DNA of 64,000 nucleotides from Streptomyces turgidiscabies Car8 (lineage in GTDB: Bacteria > Actinomycetota > Actinomycetes > Streptomycetales > Streptomycetaceae), in contig NZ_AEJB01000514.1 of assembly GCF_000331005.1 (NCBI RefSeq), positions 62,001 to 126,000 of the forward strand, read 5' to 3'. The notes below the pieces were generated by a model. The model ran no database searches. It saw only the letters and a list, made by a program, of their open reading frames with translations, and was not told the origin of the DNA. The position numbers and the translations under genes were made by a program. Numbering within the stretch: the first letter of the stretch is position 1; each line of letters opens with the position of its first letter. This document shows positions 57,928 through 64,000 of this stretch, one piece after another.

Positions 57928-58713
57928 CTAGATGAACTTCTGGCCCGCGAGGAACTCGGCGAGCTGCTTGCCGCCCTCGCCCTCGTCCTTGACGATCGTG
58001 CCGGCCGTGCGCGCCGGGCGCTGGGTCGCGGAGTCGACCACGGAGTACGCGCCCTCCAGACCGACCTCCCCGGCCTCCAGGTCGAGGTCGGACAGGTCCC
58101 AGGACTCCACCGGCTTCTTCTTGGCGGCCATGATGCCCTTGAAGGACGGGTAACGCGCCTCACCGGACTGGTCGGTGACCGACACGACGGCCGGGAGGGA
58201 GGCCTCCAGCTGCTCGGAGGCGGAGTCGCCGTCGCGGCGGCCCTTGACGACGCCGTCCTCGACGGAGACCTCGGAGAGCAGCGTGACCTGCGGGACGCCC
58301 AGCCGCTCGGCGAGCAGCGCCGGTACGACACCCATGGTGCCGTCGGTGGAGGCCATGCCGGAGATGACCAGGTCGTAGCCGGCCTTCTCGATCGCCTTGG
58401 CCAGCACGAGGGAGGTGCCGATGGCGTCGGTGCCGTGCAGGTCGTCGTCCTCGACGTGGATCGCCTTGTCGGCGCCCATCGACAGGGCCTTGCGGAGCGC
58501 GTCCTTGGCGTCCTCGGGTCCGACGGTCAGGACCGTGATCTCCGCGTCGTCGGCCTCGTCGGCGATCTGCAGCGCCTGCTCGACCGCGTACTCGTCGAGC
58601 TCCGAGAGCAGACCGTCCACGTCGTCACGGTCGACGGTCAGGTCATCGGCGAAGTGCCGGTCGCCAGTGGCGTCGGGCACGTACTTCACAGTGACAACGA
58701 TCCTCAAGCTCAC
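57928..58713 (-). CDS. etfB: Electron transfer flavoprotein beta subunit
   Basis: A 261-residue ETF beta subunit. Typical segments are IVVTVKYVPDA, LDEYAVEQALQIAD, GADKAIHVEDDDLHG and VISGMASTDGTMGVVPALLA. The recognition-loop region and the AMP-binding stretch with SVTDQSGEARYPSFKGIMA follow. The GTG at 58713 has AGGAG upstream. It forms a heterodimer with EtfA, encoded 96 bp downstream. A promoter-like -10 TACAAT in the minus strand (58932-58937) may drive the operon with a leader of about 200 bases. Confidence 0.96.
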   Translation of the reverse strand: MSLRIVVTVKYVPDATGDRHFADDLTVDRDDVDGLLSELDEYAVEQALQIADEADDAEITVLTVGPEDAKDALRKALSMGADKAIHVEDDDLHGTDAIGTSLVLAKAIEKAGYDLVISGMASTDGTMGVVPALLAERLGVPQVTLLSEVSVEDGVVKGRRDGDSASEQLEASLPAVVSVTDQSGEARYPSFKGIMAAKKKPVESWDLSDLDLEAGEVGLEGAYSVVDSATQRPARTAGTIVKDEGEGGKQLAEFLAGQKFI

Positions 58714-58936
58714 GCCGGCTCTCCTACTGCATCGTCTGTTCCGGGCTGCCTTCCTGCAGGCAGCATAGGCGCCTCAAAGCGGCAGATCCCGATGGGGGCG
58801 ACCCGCGCTCCGAACGAAATATTACTCGCCAGTACACCCACTCGGCGCCCACTGAGCAAGCGCTTTGACGTGTGACCTTCGCAACGCAGCGTAACCGGAA
58901 CCCGGCCGGGTCGCAGAGTCGGCAACATCACATTGT

Positions 58937-58946
58937 ACCGATCGGT
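58937..58946. promoter_or_regulatory. Palindrome at the presumed etfBA promoter
   Basis: ACCGATCGGT, a 10-bp palindrome of the type bound by TetR proteins, beside a minus-strand -10-like TACAAT and followed by a GGTCGGT repeat. A regulatory role is only suggested. Confidence 0.3.
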
Positions 58947-58959
58947 CGGTCACCGTCGG

Positions 58960-59478
58960 TCAGTCGCGGAGCCCGTTGAAACGGCCCTGGTGGTACAGCA
59001 GCGGCCGTCCAGGACCGGCGGGGTCGCCCAGCACGACCTCGGCCAGCACGATCCGGTGGTCCCCGGCAGGCACCCGCGCGACCGGGCGGCACACCAGCCA
59101 GGCCAGGACACCGTCGAGGACGGGCACCCCCTCGGGACCCTCGCGCCAGGCGGTGGGCGCGCCGAACCGGTCGGCGCCGCTGCGGGCGAAGGTCGCGGCC
59201 AGCTCGTGCTGGTGCTCGCCGAGTATGTGCACGCCCACATGGTCCGCCCGGGATATCACGGGCCAGCTGGAGGCGCCGGTGCTGATGCCGAACGAGACGA
59301 GCGGGGGCTCCGCGGAGACTGAGGCGAGGGACGTGGCGGTGAAACCGACCGGACCGGCGCTCCCGCGTGCGGTGATCACGGCGACACCCGCCGCGTGCTG
59401 CCGGAAGACGGAGCGCAGGAGATCGGGAGAGGCGGGTACGACGGACTGAGCGGTACCGAGGGCGGGCGTGGCCGTCAT
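58960..59478 (-). CDS. Flavin reductase family protein
   Basis: A 172-residue split-barrel flavin reductase. The characteristic SVFRQHAAGVAVITARG near residue 23 and PVGFTATSLASVSAEPPLVS are present. FGISTGASSWP and HVGVHILGEHQHELAATFA follow. Such enzymes reduce FMN or FAD with NAD(P)H, often to supply a separate monooxygenase. No monooxygenase is adjacent. ATG 59478 has AAGGACAG upstream. It is the only gene of this orientation in the stretch between etfBA and the thioredoxin gene. Confidence 0.88.
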   Translation of the reverse strand: MTATPALGTAQSVVPASPDLLRSVFRQHAAGVAVITARGSAGPVGFTATSLASVSAEPPLVSFGISTGASSWPVISRADHVGVHILGEHQHELAATFARSGADRFGAPTAWREGPEGVPVLDGVLAWLVCRPVARVPAGDHRIVLAEVVLGDPAGPGRPLLYHQGRFNGLRD

Positions 59479-59710
59479 GGAGCTGTCCTTCTGCGGGAGG
59501 CGGCGAGCTGGGCGGTGGTTGCTCAACGGCCCGGACAGCGCGCGCTCGCGGTGCGCACGAGGTCCACGTGGACCCGCGCATGGAGAAGGAGTTCCGGAGG
59601 CATAGGGTCAGGCTGACGATAGATGGCGGGCGCAGTCAAGTGGCTTCCGGCATCTGGGAGATGCGTCACCGAACACACCATCAGCGGCGGTAACGGATGG
59701 CCGGAGCACC

Positions 59711-60124
59711 TCAAACGGCCTCCCCCAGCGCGGCGATGACCTCTTCCTTGCGCGGCTGCCCGGTCGCCCGGCGCACGATCCGACCGTCCGCGTCGAGCAC
59801 GAGCACCGTGGGCGTCTTCAGAATGTCCAGCCGCCGTACGAGGTCCAGGTGCCCCTCGGCGTCGATCTCGACGTGGGTGACGCCGGGGACGAGGCCGGCC
59901 ACCTCACCGAGGACACGGCGGGTGGCCCGGCAGGGGGCGCAGAACGCGCTGGAGAACTGGACGAGCGTCGCCCGCTCGCCGAGGCTCTCGCCCAACTCGG
60001 CGGCGCCGAGCCGCTTTCCGTCGTCTCGCACACGCACGCGTACTCTCCCGCTCCGCCGTCGATGCAGCACTCCGAACACGCTCGACGCCGCGAGCACCGC
60101 CACACAGATCACGATTCCGGTCAT
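59711..60124 (-). CDS. Thioredoxin family protein with N-terminal membrane anchor
   Basis: A 137-residue thioredoxin-fold protein. The first 20 residues form a hydrophobic segment (GIVICVAVLAASSVFGVL), then the active site FSSAFCAPCRATR near residue 60 gives the redox motif CAPC. The cis-Pro loop ILKTPTVLVLDADG is in place. The segment between the TM region and the fold is basic. It is divergent from the DUF4395 gene, with 76 bp between starts. The two often occur together, so it may reduce disulfides in the envelope. Confidence 0.87.
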   Translation of the reverse strand: MTGIVICVAVLAASSVFGVLHRRRSGRVRVRVRDDGKRLGAAELGESLGERATLVQFSSAFCAPCRATRRVLGEVAGLVPGVTHVEIDAEGHLDLVRRLDILKTPTVLVLDADGRIVRRATGQPRKEEVIAALGEAV

Positions 60125-60200
60125 CCCCGGCTGCAGCGTTCATCAGACTGCAAAGATTCCCGGCTGCTCGAATCGTTTCTGCTGCGGAATGCTGTGTTCC

Positions 60201-60614
60201 ATGGACATCGATGTGAGAGGGCCGCGGTTCGGAGCGGCCGTGACGGCCACCGTACTGGCGGTCGTGCTGGTCACCGGGAGCGCGTGGCTGCTGGCCTGGC
60301 AGACGCTGGCGTTCGCGCTGGGCGCGGTCGGCGGGGTGGGACGCTCCCCGTACGGTCTGCTGTTCCGCCGGGTGGTCCGTCCGAGGATCGGCCCGCCGAC
60401 GGAGTTCGAGGCTCCCGAACCGCCGCGGTTCGCGCAGACCGTCGGGCTCGTCTTCGCGGGCGTGGGACTCGCCGGGTTCGCGCTCGGTGTGGAGTGGCTC
60501 GGGATCGCCGCGACGGGGGCCGCGCTGGCGGCCGCGTTTTTGAACGCCGCGTTCGGGTACTGCCTGGGATGCGAGATGTACCTGGTCGTACGACGGGTGC
60601 GGCTACGCACGTAG
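60201..60614 (+). CDS. DUF4395 membrane protein
   Basis: A 137-residue protein with three to four membrane segments. The N-terminal part reads RGPRFGAAVTATVLAVV. The loop SPYGLLFRRVVRPRIGPPTE carries the family signature. Near the C-terminus is a GYCLGCEMYLVV stretch with two Cys. The Cys pair and the neighbouring thioredoxin suggest a thiol-redox role at the membrane. ATG 60201 has a poor ribosome site. Confidence 0.85.
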   Translation: MDIDVRGPRFGAAVTATVLAVVLVTGSAWLLAWQTLAFALGAVGGVGRSPYGLLFRRVVRPRIGPPTEFEAPEPPRFAQTVGLVFAGVGLAGFALGVEWLGIAATGAALAAAFLNAAFGYCLGCEMYLVVRRVRLRT

Positions 60615-60807
60615 TAAAGGCGGTGTAAAAGCACGAGGTGGATCAAGGGACGACGTGACGAGAATCTCGCTGATCACGGGCACGAGGACTGGCCACCCGT
60701 CCGTTCTTGGGGCACGATCTGCGCAACGCTGTAGAACCTACGGCTGCGTAACTTCCCGCCCGGGGACCCCTTCCCAGGCAGAGCAGAGAGAAGGGTCATC
60801 CCCGTCC

Positions 60808-61536
60808 ATGGCTGAGCTTGTCTACCGTCCCGCCATCGGTCTCGCCCGGACGCTGTTCAAGACCTGGGACCTGAAGATCGACCTCAAGGGGTCGGAGAAC
60901 ATCCCGCGCTCGGGTGGGGCGGTGCTGGTGAGCAACCACATCGGCTACCTGGATTTCATCTTCGACGGTCTCGCCGCCCTGCCGCAGAAGCGTCTGGTGC
61001 GCTTCATGGCGAAGGAGTCGGTGTTCCGGCACAAGGTGTCCGGCCCGCTGATGCGGAACATGAAGCACATCCCGGTGGACCGTAAGAACGGCGAGACGGC
61101 GTACGCGCACGCACTGGACTCGCTGCGCTCCGGCGAGATCGTCGGCGTCTTCCCCGAGGCCACGATCTCGCAGTCGTTCACGCTGAAGAGCTTCAAGTCC
61201 GGCGCAGCGCGGATGGCCCAGGAGGCGGGCGTCCCGCTGATCCCGATGGCCGTGTGGGGCACACAGCGCCTGTGGACCAAGGGCCACCCGCGCAACTTCA
61301 AGCGCAGCCACATCCCGATCACGATCCGGGTCGGCGAAGCCATAGAGGCCTCCCGCGACAAGTACGCGGGCGCGATCACCCGCCAGTTGCGCGAGCGCGT
61401 CAACGAGCTCCTGGAAGCCGCCCAGCGCGCCTATCCGGTCCACCCCAAGGGTCCGGACGACACGTGGTGGATGCCGGCCCACCTCGGCGGCACGGCCCCG
61501 ACCCCGGAGCAGGTCCGCGAGGCCGAGGCACGCTGA
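60808..61536 (+). CDS. 1-acyl-sn-glycerol-3-phosphate acyltransferase (PlsC-like)
   Basis: A 242-residue acyltransferase. Block I is VSNHIGYLDFIF (the H-x4-D active site, His about 46), block II includes HIPVDRKNG and block III FPEATIS. Block IV is VPLIPMAVWGTQRLW. It transfers an acyl group from acyl-CoA or acyl-ACP to lysophosphatidate, or to a related glycerol phosphate. It lacks strong membrane segments, so it is probably peripheral. The ATG 60808 follows GAGAGAAGGG at a long distance. In-frame codons back to 60655 lack support. Confidence 0.9.
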   Translation: MAELVYRPAIGLARTLFKTWDLKIDLKGSENIPRSGGAVLVSNHIGYLDFIFDGLAALPQKRLVRFMAKESVFRHKVSGPLMRNMKHIPVDRKNGETAYAHALDSLRSGEIVGVFPEATISQSFTLKSFKSGAARMAQEAGVPLIPMAVWGTQRLWTKGHPRNFKRSHIPITIRVGEAIEASRDKYAGAITRQLRERVNELLEAAQRAYPVHPKGPDDTWWMPAHLGGTAPTPEQVREAEAR

Positions 61537-61549
61537 GCCCTCCGGGGGT

Positions 61550-61655
61550 TGTGCGGTTGGGTTGTTCGTCGGCTGCGGGCCCGTGGGGGCTTGTCGCGCC
61601 CACGCGGCGGAGCCGCAAATCGGATACAGCCTCGCGCCCCTACAGGGCGCCCCTT
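61550..61655. repeat. Streptomyces-type repetitive extragenic element
   Basis: A G/C-rich, mostly non-coding stretch: GGTTGTTCGTCGGCTGCGGG, then a segment with CGCGGCGGAGCCGCAAATCG, and finally CTCGCGCCCCTACAGGGCGC. From general knowledge, recurring intergenic elements of this look occur many times in Streptomyces genomes. It ends at the stop of the convergent B3/B4-domain gene, and overlaps its last codons. Confidence 0.5.
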
Positions 61656-62332
61656 GCCGTGATCTTCGCTCCGGGGCTGAACTTCTCCAGTAGTTCGGCG
61701 AGTTCGGTGCCGGCGGCCTCCGACTCCTGGGTCGTCATCGGGGGGAGGCACTCCAGGAGGAAGATCGCGGAGGTGGTGCGCTCGGTGAGCCGGGTGCGGG
61801 GGCCCTGGCGCCAGTTCCAGCGTCGGCACGTCACGCCCGCCTCGTCGCACCACACGACCTCACCCGCGTCAGGGTGCTCGACGGTCTCCTCGCCGCCCGC
61901 CACGGTCACGAAGTCCTCGGCGCCGGTGGCTCGTACGAGCCGCATCCCGCCCCGGATGTGGTCGAGGTCCTCGCCGCCGACCGGCACCAGGTGCGCCACG
62001 CTGATGGCGTTGTAGAGGTCGACCAGGACGTTGATCCGGGGCAGGCCGGCATCCGTCAGAGCCCTCTTGGCAAGCGCCTCGGCCGAGTTACGGGTGCGCG
62101 AGGGCTTCGAGCCGAACGCCGTGTACGTGTCACGCCAGGCGACCATGTGCGGGTCCTCGTGCGGGGCCCGGCCGTCCAGGCGTACGGCGAGTCGGCGGGC
62201 CGCGTCGTCGAGGAGCGCCGAACTGGCGTCGGTGCTGGGGCCGTTGACGAGTCCGTGGGCCTCGATCGCGACGTGGGTGAAGCCGGGCGCGAGCGTGCGC
62301 ACCTCGTCGGACACGGTCAGGGTGAGTGTCAT
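61640..62332 (-). CDS. B3/B4 domain protein (PheRS beta-like editing fold)
   Basis: A 230-residue protein containing the B3/B4 domain seen in phenylalanyl-tRNA synthetase beta chains. It has MVAWRDTYTAFGSKPSRTRN, then LPRINVLVDLYNAISVAHL. VPVGGEDLDHIRGGMRLVRA and GEVVWCDEAGVTCRRWNWR follow. Free-standing copies may hydrolyse mischarged tRNAs or act on D-amino acids; this is inference. ATG 62332 is nine bases after the transglutaminase stop, so the two probably form an operon. Confidence 0.85.
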   Translation of the reverse strand: MTLTLTVSDEVRTLAPGFTHVAIEAHGLVNGPSTDASSALLDDAARRLAVRLDGRAPHEDPHMVAWRDTYTAFGSKPSRTRNSAEALAKRALTDAGLPRINVLVDLYNAISVAHLVPVGGEDLDHIRGGMRLVRATGAEDFVTVAGGEETVEHPDAGEVVWCDEAGVTCRRWNWRQGPRTRLTERTTSAIFLLECLPPMTTQESEAAGTELAELLEKFSPGAKITARGAL

Positions 62333-62340
62333 CGCCTGCC

Positions 62341-62934
62341 TCAGAGTGCGGTGGGGAGCGTCTTCCAGAGATACGGCCTGTCGGGTGCGGCCTTCAACGC
62401 GCCCAGCACAGCCGGATGAGGTTCAGCGTACAGTACTGGATAGTCCACCTCATTGGACTTCGGATCGGGGATCCAGGCCAGCCACTCACCTCCGAGGGAG
62501 AACCGCGCGTCCACGCCCGCCTTGTTGCCGCGCGGGTCCTGGCGGTGCCAGGCGCCGTTGAACCGCACCGCGACCAGCCCGTGCACGGCGTGACCGTCCC
62601 CGTCGTCGTGCGCGAGCCGCTGGTAGCACAGCGCCGTGGGAATGTCCTCGGCGCGCAGCAGCGCGGCCAGCGCGTGGGCCTTGGCGTAGCAGATGCCGGT
62701 GCGCTGTTCCAGGACGGTGGAGGCGCGCCAGGTGACCCGCAGGTCGCCGCTGTCGGCGGAGTGCGGGATGGTGTCGCGCACGAATTCGAAGGCAGCTCGC
62801 GCATAGGCATACGAGTCCACCGCATCCTTGGCGAGCTGCGCCGCAGTCTCGCGCACCAGCGGGTGATGGTGGTCGATGACCTCGTCAGCGGCGAGATAAG
62901 CGGACAGGTCAGAGGTGTTCTGGATCAGCTCCAT
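62341..62934 (-). CDS. Transglutaminase-like cysteine protease-fold protein
   Basis: A 197-residue transglutaminase-like protein. The catalytic Cys is in EQRTGICYAKAHALAALLR (about residue 83), the His in GHAVHGLVAVRFNG and the Asp in RQDPRGNK. It lacks a signal peptide. ATG 62934 follows a -10-like TATGCT by about eight bases, so it may be leaderless; a GTG at 62961 is an in-frame alternative. It is the first gene of a two-gene unit with the B3/B4-domain gene. The family includes protein cross-linkers and peptidases. Confidence 0.86.
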   Translation of the reverse strand: MELIQNTSDLSAYLAADEVIDHHHPLVRETAAQLAKDAVDSYAYARAAFEFVRDTIPHSADSGDLRVTWRASTVLEQRTGICYAKAHALAALLRAEDIPTALCYQRLAHDDGDGHAVHGLVAVRFNGAWHRQDPRGNKAGVDARFSLGGEWLAWIPDPKSNEVDYPVLYAEPHPAVLGALKAAPDRPYLWKTLPTAL

Positions 62935-63017
62935 GGCCCCAGAGCATAGGAAAGCGATCACCGAACAGTCAATGACTTTTCAGGTGAACGCATACCTATG
63001 CAGCTAGTGGGGGCGCG

Positions 63018-64000
63018 TCAACGCGCCATCTCCTCCTTCAGCGCCGCCACGAACGCGTCCACGTCGTCCTCGGTCGTGTCGAAGGCGCACATCCAGCGGA
63101 CGTCGCCCGCGGGCTCGTCCCAGAAGTAGAAGCGGAAGCGCTTCTGCAGGCGTTCACTCACGTCGTGCGGAAGTCGGGCGAAGACCGCGTTCGCCTGCAC
63201 CGGGTAGAGGATCTCCACGCCGTGCACGGCCCGCACGCCCTCCGCCAGCCGCTGCGCCATCGCGTTGGAATGGCGGGCGTTGCGCAGCCACAGGTCCTTG
63301 GCGAGCAGCGCCTCCAACTGCACCGACACGAAGCGCATCTTGGAGGCGAGCTGCATGGACAGCTTGCGCAGGTGCTTCATGTGGCTGACGGCGTCCTGGT
63401 TGATGACGACGACCGCCTCACCGAACAGCGCGCCGTTCTTCGTCCCGCCGAGGGAGAGGATGTCGACGCCGGCCGCGTTCGTGAAGGTCCGCATCGGGAC
63501 GTCGAGCGAGGCCGCCGCGTTGGCTATGCGGGAGCCGTCCAGGTGGACCTTCATGCCGTGCGCGTGGGCGTGGTCGCAGATCGCGCGGATCTCGTCCGGG
63601 GTGTAGAGGGTGCCCAGTTCGGTGCTCTGGGTGATCGAGACGACCTGCGGCATCGCACGGTGTTCGTCGTCCCAGCCGTACGCCTGCCGGTCGATCAGGT
63701 CGGGCGTCAGCTTGCCGTCGGGGGTGGGCACCGTGAGCAGCTTGAGGCCGCCCATGCGTTCGGGGGCACCACCCTCGTCGACGTTGATGTGCGCGCTCTC
63801 GGCGCAGACCACCGCTCCCCAGCGGTCGGTGACCGCCTGGAGTGCGACGACGTTGGCTCCGGTGCCGTTGAAGACGGGGAACGCCTCCGCCGTGGCCCCG
63901 AAGTGGCTGCGGATGATCCGCTGGAGGTTCTCCGTGTAGTCGTCCTCGCCGTACGCGACCTGGTGCCCGCCGTTGGCCAGGGCCAGGGCGGCGAGCACCT
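63018..64000 (-). CDS. Low-specificity L-threonine aldolase family protein (5' end outside window)
   Basis: At least 327 residues of a PLP-dependent enzyme that begins beyond the right edge. It carries AYGEDDYTENLQ, NGTGANVVALQA, HINVDEGGAPE, VHLDGSRIANA (PLP-ring Asp), and the Schiff-base Lys in LSLGGTKNGALFG. The stop is at 63018. These enzymes cleave L-threonine or beta-hydroxy amino acids to glycine and an aldehyde. The apparent start GTG 63998 inside the frame is too late to be real. Confidence 0.92.
   Translation of the reverse strand, partial: VLAALALANGGHQVAYGEDDYTENLQRIIRSHFGATAEAFPVFNGTGANVVALQAVTDRWGAVVCAESAHINVDEGGAPERMGGLKLLTVPTPDGKLTPDLIDRQAYGWDDEHRAMPQVVSITQSTELGTLYTPDEIRAICDHAHAHGMKVHLDGSRIANAAASLDVPMRTFTNAAGVDILSLGGTKNGALFGEAVVVINQDAVSHMKHLRKLSMQLASKMRFVSVQLEALLAKDLWLRNARHSNAMAQRLAEGVRAVHGVEILYPVQANAVFARLPHDVSERLQKRFRFYFWDEPAGDVRWMCAFDTTEDDVDAFVAALKEEMAR

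Noticed and set aside
63998..64000. GTG at 63998 as the start of the threonine aldolase gene
   Set aside because: The family has about 30 more residues upstream, including the usual start of the fold. The gene is simply cut by the window edge.

Overview
The window is high-GC DNA (about 70% or more by eye, with GC-rich third codon positions). It has GTG/TTG starts, GAGG-type ribosome binding sites, several likely leaderless promoters, a mycothiol-dependent-type enzyme and a DUF6332-like small membrane protein. All of this points to a Streptomyces or close relative, and the gene order looks like ordinary chromosome. No rRNA, tRNA, CRISPR array, phage or insertion sequence was seen.

Left part (about 3.4-27.5 kb): a compact catabolic island for an acid that is broken down as its CoA thioester. 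On the minus strand, a nine-gene chain (17840 to 9646) encodes two crotonase-fold proteins, a DUF35 protein, a thiolase-fold protein, two acyl-CoA dehydrogenases, an APH-like kinase and two SDR dehydrogenases. A TetR regulator follows, then a second minus-strand operon (8844 to 5092) with two SnoaL-fold proteins, an EthD-like protein, an acyl-CoA synthetase carrying a one-base frameshift, and an MBL-fold hydrolase. Two SDRs (3429-5031), an SDR plus acyl-CoA dehydrogenase pair (19973-17919), a zinc alcohol dehydrogenase, a KstD-like flavoprotein and a branched-chain-amino-acid-type ABC importer (22863-27507) complete the set. A 13-base motif close to TGAAYTGANTTCA lies in front of essentially every transcription unit, so the island looks like one regulon, probably controlled by the TetR protein at 8954-9580. 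The kinase plus ACAD11-type dehydrogenase pair suggests a hydroxy-acyl-CoA step. The thiolase-fold/DUF35 pair suggests a carbon-carbon cleavage of the retro-aldol type. There is no oxygenase, so the substrate probably arrives already oxygenated. An exported beta-propeller/amidohydrolase (1-3185) lies beside the island.

Middle part (27.5-46 kb): accessory and transport genes. These are a CstA/YbdD pyruvate- or peptide-type transporter, a DUF3311 protein, a sodium:solute symporter coupled to an ECF sigma factor and a small membrane protein, and a TetR regulator that shares a palindrome with an aldehyde dehydrogenase. Next come a CadD-like transporter, a GH43 beta-xylosidase, an alpha/beta hydrolase with a maleylpyruvate-isomerase-like protein, a 14-TM efflux pump, a two-component system, and a TetR regulator divergent from a deazaflavin-dependent nitroreductase.

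Right part (45-64 kb): mostly housekeeping and regulatory genes. These are a geranylgeranyl-reductase-type flavoprotein, an M20 dipeptidase, an NTPase-NUDIX fusion, a ROK kinase divergent from a LacI repressor, a membrane Ser/Thr kinase, a DUF6986 aldolase-like protein and a Tat-exported EEP hydrolase. They are followed by etfBA (the electron acceptor acyl-CoA dehydrogenases need), a flavin reductase, a thioredoxin/DUF4395 pair, an acyltransferase, a B3/B4-domain protein, a transglutaminase-like protein and a threonine aldolase cut by the window edge.
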